From Bacteroides fragilis NCTC 9343 (GTDB lineage Bacteria > Bacteroidota > Bacteroidia > Bacteroidales > Bacteroidaceae), in NCBI RefSeq assembly GCF_000025985.1, contig NC_003228.3, positions 4,960,001-5,024,000 on the forward strand: a stretch of DNA of 64,000 nt, given 5' to 3'. A program made the position numbers and the translations under genes. Each line of letters opens with the position of its first letter. The first letter of the stretch is position 1. Shown here piece by piece: positions 16,768 through 25,067 of this stretch. The notes below the pieces were generated by a model. That model was not told the DNA's origin. It searched no databases and worked only from the letters and a program-made list of their open reading frames with translations.

Positions 16768-17651
16768 ATTAGTCGTTTTGCAACAAAGCTTTGGGTTCAT
16801 GAGCAACGTATCAATCCCCTAAGGCATCAAGTAAAAACATATATTCCGCTTCATTCTTCTGCCTGTTTATCAATAAATAAGGCTTAAAATTATTTCTCCA
16901 AAAATAAGGATTGCATTTAATAAAAGCAAACTTTTCAGCGAGAAACAATACATATATTTATTTGCGAATCAATAAAATACGAATATATCGTAATTTAGTG
17001 TTGATAATCAGGCGGGTATTAAACAAATCATAGAGACGACCACACACTCAATAGACAAAGCTCGACCAAAGAAATAGAGAAACGTAAGGAAACAGAGTGT
17101 TTCTATGACAAATAGTTGCAATATACCGTTCCCAGCTAACCGAACATTGGTAGAAGCGGCAAGAAATAGAAATAAAAATGAATAAAAAAAGCAATGATAT
17201 ACAACAAAAGCGAATAAATCCAGAGAAATGGCATAATCATGCAAGCAGGATATGAATAAACAGAATATGGTAAGTTAACTTCATGAAAGGAGTAAGTTAA
17301 CTTCCTGTCGGTAGAAAACTAATTCTTTGCCAACAGGATGTTAACTTACTAAAAACGGAGGATAAATCAGTGACCCAATTGGGGAAGAAAGAGGCTGGTT
17401 GCATACTGAAAAAGAAAAAGCACCGATAGAAGAAAGAAAGCAAACAGCAAGCACAGGAGACAAGTAGACAGACGGATCAAGGAATATCATATCCAAACAT
17501 CCGCCAATCAGCAAAACAGCTACAATATAGACAAACACAGAAGCCAAATGCAGCGCATTTTTTGCGCTGCATGAATCTTCATCCGAATTTATCCGGTTAC
17601 AGACAGAGCTTACCGGACAAATTGTAAATTTGACAAAATGAAATTAACTCG
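16768..17651. other. 0.9-kb AT-rich intergenic region with repeated GTTAAC motifs
   Basis: No convincing gene is seen. Two short hydrophobic minus-strand frames (17008-17244 and 17341-17547) are likely by-products of pyrimidine-rich sequence, though tiny membrane peptides cannot be excluded. The region holds three AAGTTAACTT-like motifs at 17271-17350, described separately. Confidence 0.5.
17271..17350. repeat. Triple GTTAAC motif with a 21-bp imperfect inverted repeat
   Basis: TAAGTTAACTT occurs at 17271-17281 and again at 17293-17303 (22 bp apart), and a third, inverted copy, GTTAACTTACT, is at 17340-17350. The second and third copies belong to longer arms (17291-17311 and 17330-17350) that match in inverted orientation at 19 of 21 positions around an 18-nt spacer. 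Each copy has a self-complementary AAGTTAACTT-type core. The function is unknown; a multi-site operator or a structured RNA are both possible. Confidence 0.5.
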
Positions 17652-19310
17652 TCATTTAGGAGGGAAATCGACTACAATAACGAATTTACTTCTGACTGGT
17701 ATTTTTTTATCTGTCATTCCGGGTAAAAGTTTAGCCTGCCGGATCAGCCTTAAGGCTTCTTCATCCAACTCTTTCAGCCCACAAGTTCCCTCGCTCTTAT
17801 TCTTCATAGCCCCGCTCTGAGGATCGAGATCCCATCCATAACTGATGCCTACACCTGTAATTGTTCCGTCTTTTTCTGCTATGCCACGCACAAGGACGCG
17901 CTTGCCCTTTTTCGGATCCCAATCTTTATATTTATTATGAGTACGGAAATAATCAATGGCATCAGGAAGTATAGCTGAATATGGAGATACACTCCACACT
18001 GTATCCGCCTCCGATGCTACTTCGGACTGAACGGCAGTCTTTACCGGTTCCTCTTTTGCCGGTTGTTGTTCCTGCTCCGTTATTTTCTGAACCGGATTAG
18101 CAGAAAGTATCAGACTTTCTCCTTTTGACTTAAACTTACCGACCAGAATATAGTTATTATCGTCAACGGAAATCGAATTCTTTAATTTTGTAAGTCGATC
18201 TGATTCTTCTTTAGAAAAACGTTCGGGTCTAGCAAGGACTTTTTCCAATTCATCAATCAAATCTCCCGGATCGAGATTCATCAGAAAACGTCCGTCCTGA
18301 AAACAGTCGTACGGATACTCGACCGGAATGCCCCCAAGTTCATCAATCACCAATGTACAATAGGTCCCTTTCAGGCTATGCTTATCTATCAAAACATTCA
18401 TTGGAGGCATACCCTGCCCATTAACAACCTCTGTTATGATGTTGACCCAATAATGTCCGGGAAACTCCGTATACGTATGCTTGGGAATATCCTGAGTCCC
18501 GAAATTGGCGGTAAAAACAGGAACCAAACGATTCTCTTTCGCATCATAGTGATACAAGGAATCTTGTACGGCAGACCAATTAAAGATGAAGAAGTCAAAA
18601 GAACCGGCATTCCGGTTACTGCTCACTTCATTGCTGTAATCATCATAAGTATAATAAGGAGTCGAACTGATGGATTGCAATACATTTCCTTTGAGATCTT
18701 GTTGCCAAAGCACAAATTTATTTTCTAAATCCTGGAAAGGCAAGATGCCCATAGTCAATAGATTCTTTTTCGTATCTACCCGGAACACTCCTTTAGGAAC
18801 TCGGGCCGGCAAAGGTATCGGAGGAAGTATATTTCCATCCAAGTCAAAAACCAATAGTTGATTTGAAGTCCACGGAAGCATATAAATCCGATTATTCACT
18901 TCATCGATCTGAGCATCATAAATATTGGTATACTCACCGGGACCTTGCCCAAGCCCGCCAATTTGACGCAGGAAAGTCCCATTCTTATCAAATAGCTTAC
19001 AAGGCATTAAATAACTTCCCAAAAGCATGTACCGGTCAGAGACCGCCATATATCCGGACTTGACTAATGCCGTATCCCGGGTTTCAAGCTTGATAATCTC
19101 CAGGTCGTCTACCAACTGGCTGAGCCGTATCTGCATGGTATCTTTTATCAACCCGACGTCCAATACCACTATACTGTCAGTACCGGCCTGTTTCCAGGTC
19201 GCTACCAAAGGACAATCATCCAAAGATTTCTCATCTGATGTTTTTATTCCCGAACAAGAAGCATGCAAAAGAAGTACTCCGCAAAATAAAAGAGAATGAA
19301 GTGATTTCAT
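17652..19310 (-). CDS. Beta-propeller lipoprotein fused to a TonB-like C-terminal domain
   Basis: The 552-residue protein is longer than the other propellers. Residues 1-19 are a lipoprotein signal ending LHASC. A propeller follows (LSQLVDDLEIIKLETRD, RQIGGLGQGPGEYTNIYDAQID), ending near residue 405 with the tail remnant DDNNYILVGKFKSK. A Glu/Pro/Lys-rich linker (about 410-440) then leads to roughly 110 residues resembling the TonB C-terminal fold: KRVLVRGIAEKDGTITGVGI, LDEEALRLIRQAKLLPG, and VRSKFVIVVDF. That fold in TonB contacts outer-membrane receptors. Here it is lipid-anchored, so energy coupling is unlikely and a binding role is inferred. Confidence 0.78.
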   Translation of the reverse strand: MKSLHSLLFCGVLLLHASCSGIKTSDEKSLDDCPLVATWKQAGTDSIVVLDVGLIKDTMQIRLSQLVDDLEIIKLETRDTALVKSGYMAVSDRYMLLGSYLMPCKLFDKNGTFLRQIGGLGQGPGEYTNIYDAQIDEVNNRIYMLPWTSNQLLVFDLDGNILPPIPLPARVPKGVFRVDTKKNLLTMGILPFQDLENKFVLWQQDLKGNVLQSISSTPYYTYDDYSNEVSSNRNAGSFDFFIFNWSAVQDSLYHYDAKENRLVPVFTANFGTQDIPKHTYTEFPGHYWVNIITEVVNGQGMPPMNVLIDKHSLKGTYCTLVIDELGGIPVEYPYDCFQDGRFLMNLDPGDLIDELEKVLARPERFSKEESDRLTKLKNSISVDDNNYILVGKFKSKGESLILSANPVQKITEQEQQPAKEEPVKTAVQSEVASEADTVWSVSPYSAILPDAIDYFRTHNKYKDWDPKKGKRVLVRGIAEKDGTITGVGISYGWDLDPQSGAMKNKSEGTCGLKELDEEALRLIRQAKLLPGMTDKKIPVRSKFVIVVDFPPK

Positions 19311-19339
19311 AGTTTGTGTATTAATAAATAAATCAATGG

Positions 19340-19347
19340 CAAAGGTA
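19340..19347 (-). promoter_or_regulatory. Candidate -7 box for the propeller-TonB gene
   Basis: The minus strand reads TACCTTTG (19347-19340), a perfect TAnnTTTG, 30 bp before the start codon at 19310. No clear -33 TTTG is seen. Confidence 0.45.
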
Positions 19348-19478
19348 GAGAAAGAAAAAGGAAAAGAAGAAAAAGGAAGCGGACATTACAGTAGTCATTT
19401 CCCATTCTTTATCAACACTTTATATTATCAAACATACAATACTGGCGGACATATCACCTGAAACTGCTTCTTTTTCGT

Positions 19479-19486
19479 TATTTTTG
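19479..19486 (+). promoter_or_regulatory. Candidate -7 box for the NUDIX gene
   Basis: The + strand sequence TATTTTTG at 19479-19486 is a perfect match to TAnnTTTG, 20 bp before the NUDIX start. Confidence 0.45.
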
Positions 19487-19506
19487 CCTGCACAAAAACA
19501 AATAGA

Positions 19507-20031
19507 ATGATGGAACATCCACTTAATCAATTTAAATACTGTCCGAAATGCGGTTCTGCCGCTTTTGAGATTCACAACGAGAAGTCTAAACAATGTACCG
19601 ATTGCGGGTTCGTTTATTATTTCAACCCGTCATCGGCTACAGTGGCACTGATCTTAAACGAAAAAGACGAGTTACTGGTATGCCGCCGTGCCAAAGAGCC
19701 GGCGAAAGGGACGCTGGACCTTCCGGGTGGCTTCATCGACATGAACGAAACGGGTGAAGAAGGAGTAAGCCGGGAAGTAGAAGAGGAGACCGGACTAAAA
19801 GTGAAAAAGGCAACCTACCTGTTTTCCCTTCCGAACATTTATATCTATTCCGGGTTTCCTGTACATACGCTCGACATGTTTTTCCTTTGCCAAGTGGAAG
19901 ATACAAGTCACTTTGAAGCAATGGATGATGTGGCGGACTCGTTTTTCGTCCCATTGTGCCAAATTAATCCCGAAGAGTTCGGGTTGGGCTCTATCAAAAA
20001 AGGGTTAAAAAGATTCCTGAAAGAGAGGTAA
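19507..20031 (+). CDS. NUDIX hydrolase with N-terminal zinc ribbon
   Basis: The 174-residue protein begins with a zinc ribbon, Cys12-Cys15 and Cys30-Cys33 (YCPKCG, CTDCG). It has a complete Nudix box from Gly75 to Leu97 fitting GX5EX7REUXEEXGU (REVEEETGL at 89-97). The fold hydrolyses nucleoside diphosphates linked to another group. The zinc ribbon is typical of the NADH-pyrophosphatase/NudC-related branch, but this protein lacks the long N-terminal domain of NudC and the substrate is uncertain. Start at 19507 or 19510 (two consecutive ATGs). It is cytoplasmic and monocistronic or read into the TPR gene 39 bp downstream. Confidence 0.9.
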   Translation: MMEHPLNQFKYCPKCGSAAFEIHNEKSKQCTDCGFVYYFNPSSATVALILNEKDELLVCRRAKEPAKGTLDLPGGFIDMNETGEEGVSREVEEETGLKVKKATYLFSLPNIYIYSGFPVHTLDMFFLCQVEDTSHFEAMDDVADSFFVPLCQINPEEFGLGSIKKGLKRFLKER

Positions 20032-20048
20032 AATACATAAAAACAAGT

Positions 20049-20056
20049 ACTTTTGT
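20049..20056 (+). promoter_or_regulatory. Candidate -7 box for the TPR gene
   Basis: TACTTTTG at 20049-20056 lies only 14 bp before the ATG at 20071, implying a very short leader, common in Bacteroides. Confidence 0.4.
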
Positions 20057-20070
20057 CAAAACTCTGAATT

Positions 20071-23000
20071 ATGAAAAAAAAGATATCACGATTGATATGT
20101 GCCGTGGCATGTTGTGTGCCTGTCGCCTTGCAGGCACAAACCAGCGAGAAAATAACGTCTCCCGTAAATCTGTATAAAGAAGGGAAAGAGCTGTTCCTGC
20201 AAAAGAACTATGCAGCCGCAATGCCTCCCCTGCGCACATTTGTCCGCCAGAAAGCGGACGTGAACCTGAAAGAAGAGGCTGAATACATGTTGGTATGTTC
20301 GGCGTATGAATTGAAAGACCGTAATGCCATCGCGCAACTACGCAACTATCTGGACACCTATCCGGATACTCCTCACGCAAACCGTATTTATGCACTGATT
20401 GCCTCTGCTTATTTTTATCAGGGCAACTATGATGAAGCTCTCGCCTTGTTCAACTCTTCCCGCCTTGATTTGCTGGGCAACGAGGAACGGGATGACATGA
20501 CCTATCAATTGGCTACCTGCTACCTGAAAGTCGGCAATGTCAAAGAGGCCGCCATCTGGTTCGAAACCCTGAAAGCAAGCAGTCCCAAATATGCGAATGA
20601 CTGTTCTTACTATATCTCATACATACGTTATACGCAAAAACGGTATGACGAAGCACTGAAAGGCTTTCTCCCCCTGCAGGATGACGCAAAATACAAGGCA
20701 TTGGTGCCCTATTATATCGCTGAGATTTACGCCGTCAAAAAGAATTATGACAAGGCACAGATCGTAGCACAAAATTATCTGTCTGCCTATCCGCAAAACG
20801 AACACGCCGCGGAAATGTATCGGATTCTGGGAGATGCCTATTATCATTTTGGAGATTATCACAAGGCGGTCGCCTCTTTCCGGAATTATCTGGAAAAGGA
20901 AAATACTCCACGAAGAGACGCACTTTATATGCTGGGACTGTCTTACTTTCAGACCGGCGTATTTTCCAAAGCTGCCGAAACACTCGGAGAGGTCACTACC
21001 GAGAGCGATGCACTCACTCAAAACGCATACCTGCACATGGGACTCGCCTATCTGCATCTGGCTGAAAAAAACAAAGCCCGCATGGCATTCGAGCAGGCTG
21101 CCGCCTCGAACGCAAACCTGAAAATTAAAGAACAGGCCGCCTACAACTATGCATTGTGCATCCACGAAACATCTTATTCGGCTTTCGGCGAGTCGGTAAC
21201 TGTTTTTGAAAAATTCCTCAATGAATTCCCGAACTCAGAATATGCGGAGATGGTAAGTAGCTATCTGGTAGAAGTGTATATGAACACACGGAGCTATGAG
21301 GCGGCCCTGAAGTCAATCGACCGCATCGCACATCCCGGTAAACGCATTCTGGAAGCAAAGCAACGTATCTTATTCCAACTGGGCACACAAGCATTCGCCA
21401 ATACACAATTCGAACAAGCCATCGGTTATTTCGACCGCTCGCTCGGACTCGGACAATACAACCGCCAGACCAAAGCCGACGCCCTCTACTGGAGAGGCGA
21501 AGCTTATTACCGCTTGAACCGTATGGAGGAAGCTAAACGGAACTTCACCGATTATCTGCAATTGACCCAGCAGACCCATAACGAGATGTATGCCCTGGCA
21601 CATTATAACTTAGGCTATATCGCATTTCACCAGAAAGACTATACACAGGCACAAAACTGGTTCCGGAAATATATCAGCCTGGAAAAAGGGGAAAACAAAA
21701 CGGCACTGGCCGATGCTTATAACCGCATCGGAGACTGTTATCTGGATGTGCGCAACTTTGACGAAGCCAAACATTATTACTCACAGGCAGAAGCGATGAA
21801 TACTCCTTCGGGAGACTATTCATTCTATCAACTCGCACTTGTATCGGGCCTGCAAAAAGATTATTCAGGCAAAATCACTTTGTTGAATCGCCTGGCAGGT
21901 AAATATCCCGCTTCCCCCTATGCCATCAGCGCCCTGTACGAAAAAGGCCGTTCTTATGTATTGATGGACAACAATCAACAGGCCATCGCTTCGTTCAAGG
22001 AACTATTGGCTAAATATCCCGAAAGTCCTGTCAGCCGCAAAGCAGCGGCAGAGATCGGATTGCTCTATTACCAAAACGAGGACTACGACCAGGCTATTAA
22101 CGCTTACAAGCAAGTCGTCCAAAAATATCCGGGAAGCGACGAAGCGCGTCTGGCCATGCGTGACCTGAAGTCGATCTATGTGGATATGAACCGTATCGAT
22201 GAATTTGCGGCGCTGGCTTCGGCTATGCCGGGCAACATCCGCTTCGATGCGAGCGAGCAGGACTCACTGACTTATATGGCAGCTGAGAAGATTTACATCC
22301 GGGGACGAGTGGAGCAGGCCAAAGAGAGCTTCGGAAAGTACCTGCAAACTTTCCCGGATGGAGCATTCGGACTGAACGCACACTATTATCTCTGCCTGAT
22401 AGGCAAAGAACAAAAGAACTACGACATGATTCTGGAACATTCGGGCAAGTTGCTTGAGTATCCGGACAATCCTTTCTCGGAAGAGGCATTGATTATGCGT
22501 GCGGAAGTACAATTCAATAAAGTACAGTTTGCCGATGCACTGGCAAGCTACAAAATGCTGAAAGAAAAAGCAACTACCGCCGAACGCAGACTGCTGGCCG
22601 AAACCGGTATGCTCCGTGCGGCTTATCTGCTAAAAGACGATACGGAAACCATTCATGCGGCAACTGCCTTATTATCGGAAGCCAAACTAAGCCCGGAACT
22701 TAAGAACGAAGCCCTGTATTACCGTGCCAAAGCTTATCTGAATCAGAAAGCAGACAAAGCCGCCATGGGCGACTTGAAAGAACTGGCCAAGGATACACGT
22801 AACCTATACGGTGCAGAAGCAAAATTCCTGGTAGCCCAGGAACTGTATAACTCACAGAACTATGCCGCTGCCGAGAAAGAGTTGCTGAACTTCATCGATC
22901 AAAGCACACCGCATGCCTACTGGCTGGCGCGTGGCTTCATCCTCCTGTCCGATGTATATGTGGCTATGGATAAAAAGTTGGATGCCCGCCAGTATCTGCT

Positions 23001-23079
23001 GAGCCTGCAACAAAACTACCATGCTGACGATGACATTGAGAGTATGATTGAAAGCAGACTGAACAACCTTAATAAGTAA
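20071..23079 (+). CDS. Large periplasmic TPR protein
   Basis: The 1002-residue protein has a cleavable signal peptide (CCVPVALQAQ, cut near residue 24) and then TPR helical repeats for almost the whole length. Repeats include GNYDEALALFNSS, GDYHKAVASFRNYL, FEQAIGYFDRSLGLG and EDYDQAINAYKQVVQKYPGS. Several have the YP/FP-S/G-S/D spacing of YbgF/BamD-type repeats. It should be periplasmic or outer-membrane associated and act as an assembly scaffold. It ends 6 bp before a gene for an outer-membrane barrel, so the two are almost certainly an operon and may act together. The substrate is unknown. Confidence 0.85.
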   Translation: MKKKISRLICAVACCVPVALQAQTSEKITSPVNLYKEGKELFLQKNYAAAMPPLRTFVRQKADVNLKEEAEYMLVCSAYELKDRNAIAQLRNYLDTYPDTPHANRIYALIASAYFYQGNYDEALALFNSSRLDLLGNEERDDMTYQLATCYLKVGNVKEAAIWFETLKASSPKYANDCSYYISYIRYTQKRYDEALKGFLPLQDDAKYKALVPYYIAEIYAVKKNYDKAQIVAQNYLSAYPQNEHAAEMYRILGDAYYHFGDYHKAVASFRNYLEKENTPRRDALYMLGLSYFQTGVFSKAAETLGEVTTESDALTQNAYLHMGLAYLHLAEKNKARMAFEQAAASNANLKIKEQAAYNYALCIHETSYSAFGESVTVFEKFLNEFPNSEYAEMVSSYLVEVYMNTRSYEAALKSIDRIAHPGKRILEAKQRILFQLGTQAFANTQFEQAIGYFDRSLGLGQYNRQTKADALYWRGEAYYRLNRMEEAKRNFTDYLQLTQQTHNEMYALAHYNLGYIAFHQKDYTQAQNWFRKYISLEKGENKTALADAYNRIGDCYLDVRNFDEAKHYYSQAEAMNTPSGDYSFYQLALVSGLQKDYSGKITLLNRLAGKYPASPYAISALYEKGRSYVLMDNNQQAIASFKELLAKYPESPVSRKAAAEIGLLYYQNEDYDQAINAYKQVVQKYPGSDEARLAMRDLKSIYVDMNRIDEFAALASAMPGNIRFDASEQDSLTYMAAEKIYIRGRVEQAKESFGKYLQTFPDGAFGLNAHYYLCLIGKEQKNYDMILEHSGKLLEYPDNPFSEEALIMRAEVQFNKVQFADALASYKMLKEKATTAERRLLAETGMLRAAYLLKDDTETIHAATALLSEAKLSPELKNEALYYRAKAYLNQKADKAAMGDLKELAKDTRNLYGAEAKFLVAQELYNSQNYAAAEKELLNFIDQSTPHAYWLARGFILLSDVYVAMDKKLDARQYLLSLQQNYHADDDIESMIESRLNNLNK

Positions 23080-23085
23080 CAGAGT

Positions 23086-24789
23086 ATGAAATATAATAAT
23101 TATATCCTTTTAGGAATTGCTTTTACTGCACTGCCCGTTTCGATACAGGCTCAGACGCAGCCCAAAGATACGACTGTAAACCGCACCGTAATAGTGGAGC
23201 AGCAATATAATCCGGACATAATGGATGCTGCCAAGGTAAATGTCCTCCCCAAAGTTGAAGAGCCCTCCGTAAGCAAAAAGGAGGTGGAGTACGCTACATT
23301 CACAACTCCCGCCACTTCGATTCCGGCAGGGACTATAGGCGCTTACACCGGCAAAGAGATACAACCGGGATTCATCCCGGGTTATGTTCGCCTGGGATAT
23401 GGCAATTACGGTAACCTGGACGTTTTAGCCAATTATCTGTTCCGTCTCTCGGACAGGGACAAACTGAACGTGAACTTCAAAATGGACGGAATGGACGGTA
23501 CGCTGGATATGCCCTTCGGTGATACCCGAAAATGGAACGCTTTCTATTACCGTACACGGGCCAATGTAGACTATGTACACCAGTTTGCAAAACTGGATTT
23601 GAATGTAGCCGGTAATTTCGGCCTGAGCAATTTCAATTATGAACCTTACGGATTCAAAAAGCAGAAATTCACCTCCGGTGACGTACACTTCGGAGTAAAA
23701 TCAACAGACGAAACCCTGCCCTTGCAATACCGGGCGGAAACCAATCTGATGCTATACGGACGGCAGCAATGCCAACTCTTCGGAGGGGTAAACGAAACAA
23801 TGGTACGTACTCTGGCAACCGTAAGCGGTTCAGTCAGTGACGAGCAGACAGTAGCTATCGGATTTGCCATGAACAACCTGATCTACGGGAACGAACTGAA
23901 AGAAAATAAAGACCGGATAAAGGATATTTTCAAAAACCGTACAACACTTGATCTGAATCCTTACTACGAATTGAATAATGACAGTTGGAGAGTACATGTA
24001 GGCGCCAACGTAGACCTCTCTTTCGAAAACGGGAAAGCTGTCCGCGTGTCTCCGGACGTGAAAGCTCAATATGTATTCTCGGACAGTTACGTACTATATG
24101 CCAAAGCAACAGGAGGCAGACAATTAAACGACTTCCGCCGGCTGGAAACTTATAATCCGTACCTCGATCCGGGACAGGAGGTAAAAGACACTTATGAACA
24201 ACTGAATGCCGGACTGGGATTCAAAGCCAGTCCGACACCCGGACTTTGGTTCGACATCTTCGGCGGATACCAAAATCTGAAAGATGATTTATACCAATCG
24301 GCAGACGCCTGGGAGGGTGGAGACGGAGCAAACTACATTGGTTTGGGACAGACCCATACAGATAACTTTTACGCAGGTATCAAAGCCAGCTATGAGTACA
24401 AAGACTTATTTGCTATTTCAGCAGGCGGAACTTATTATCATTGGAATGCGGACGCTCAAACAACCGGTTCAAAATCCTCCGATTATAATGAAGCGTTACT
24501 GATGAAACCGGAGTTTGACCTCGGAATTCACACGGAAATTCATCCGATAGCCGCGCTTTGGCTAAACGCAGGCTACCAATATACCCGCAGGGCCGAACGT
24601 TATACCGGACTTTACGCGAAAAGTATTCCTGCCGTCAGCAACCTGAGCTTGGGAGCCACATACAGAATCTTTAAAGGAATTTCGGCATATGTAAAGGCTG
24701 ACAATCTGCTGAATAAGAAATATCAGTACTACTTATACTATCCGGTTGAAGGAATCAATTTTGTGGGGGGACTGAGCTTCCGGTTTTAA
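23086..24789 (+). CDS. TonB-receptor-like outer-membrane beta-barrel without a plug
   Basis: The 567-residue protein has a signal peptide ending VSIQAQ (about residue 22), then 90 residues of unclear fold containing RTVIVEQQYNPDIMDAAKV. A long run of amphipathic strands follows (PGYVRLGYGNYGNLDVLANYL, AYVKADNLLNKKYQYY), finishing GLSFRF, the terminal aromatic signal of barrels. The end resembles TonB-dependent receptors but there is no plug domain, so it is not a classic transporter. It is translationally close to the TPR gene (6-bp gap). An assembly or surface function in partnership with the TPR protein is inferred. Confidence 0.8.
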   Translation: MKYNNYILLGIAFTALPVSIQAQTQPKDTTVNRTVIVEQQYNPDIMDAAKVNVLPKVEEPSVSKKEVEYATFTTPATSIPAGTIGAYTGKEIQPGFIPGYVRLGYGNYGNLDVLANYLFRLSDRDKLNVNFKMDGMDGTLDMPFGDTRKWNAFYYRTRANVDYVHQFAKLDLNVAGNFGLSNFNYEPYGFKKQKFTSGDVHFGVKSTDETLPLQYRAETNLMLYGRQQCQLFGGVNETMVRTLATVSGSVSDEQTVAIGFAMNNLIYGNELKENKDRIKDIFKNRTTLDLNPYYELNNDSWRVHVGANVDLSFENGKAVRVSPDVKAQYVFSDSYVLYAKATGGRQLNDFRRLETYNPYLDPGQEVKDTYEQLNAGLGFKASPTPGLWFDIFGGYQNLKDDLYQSADAWEGGDGANYIGLGQTHTDNFYAGIKASYEYKDLFAISAGGTYYHWNADAQTTGSKSSDYNEALLMKPEFDLGIHTEIHPIAALWLNAGYQYTRRAERYTGLYAKSIPAVSNLSLGATYRIFKGISAYVKADNLLNKKYQYYLYYPVEGINFVGGLSFRF

Positions 24790-24824
24790 AAGATCCTCAA
24801 AACCAGATCCGGTTATTTAGTAAA

Positions 24825-24934
24825 ACTCAGGAGTTAAAGAAGTCATCGGTCTGACCGGAGGTAAAAAGGCCGAAGTGAATTATTACCGGGAATTTACTTC
24901 CGATTAAAGGCTTTCACTCCTCTAACTCCTGAGT
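24825..24934. repeat. 110-bp nested inverted-repeat element
   Basis: The outer arms ACTCAGGAGTTAAAG (24825-24839) and CTCTAACTCCTGAGT (24920-24934) match at 14 of 15 positions in inverted orientation. Inside are CGGT-CTG-ACCG and a second dyad, GAAGTGAATT with AATTTACTTC (9 of 10). The layout suggests a structured RNA or a small miniature-repeat element in the gap between the barrel gene and topA. There is no U-run at the right arm, so it is not a simple terminator. Confidence 0.55.
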
Positions 24935-25028
24935 ACAAAAAATTTAAAAGATTCTTATAAAAAAGGTCTTTTTTTGCAAAAAAAATCAGATTCTCTCTAT
25001 ATTATAAGGTAAAGAAAACGTTTTTTTC

Positions 25029-25036
25029 TACTTTTG
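25029..25036 (+). promoter_or_regulatory. Candidate -7 box for topA
   Basis: TACTTTTG at 25029-25036 lies 31 bp before the topA ATG and matches TAnnTTTG. The -33 region is a T/A-run without a clear TTTG. Confidence 0.45.
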
Positions 25037-25067
25037 CGGGCAATTTATATGTTTTAATATCACAGAT

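Noticed and set aside
17008..17547. Two small hydrophobic minus-strand frames as membrane peptides or bacteriocins
   Set aside because: Their hydrophobicity follows from pyrimidine-rich sequence; no leader, promoter or partner gene supports them.
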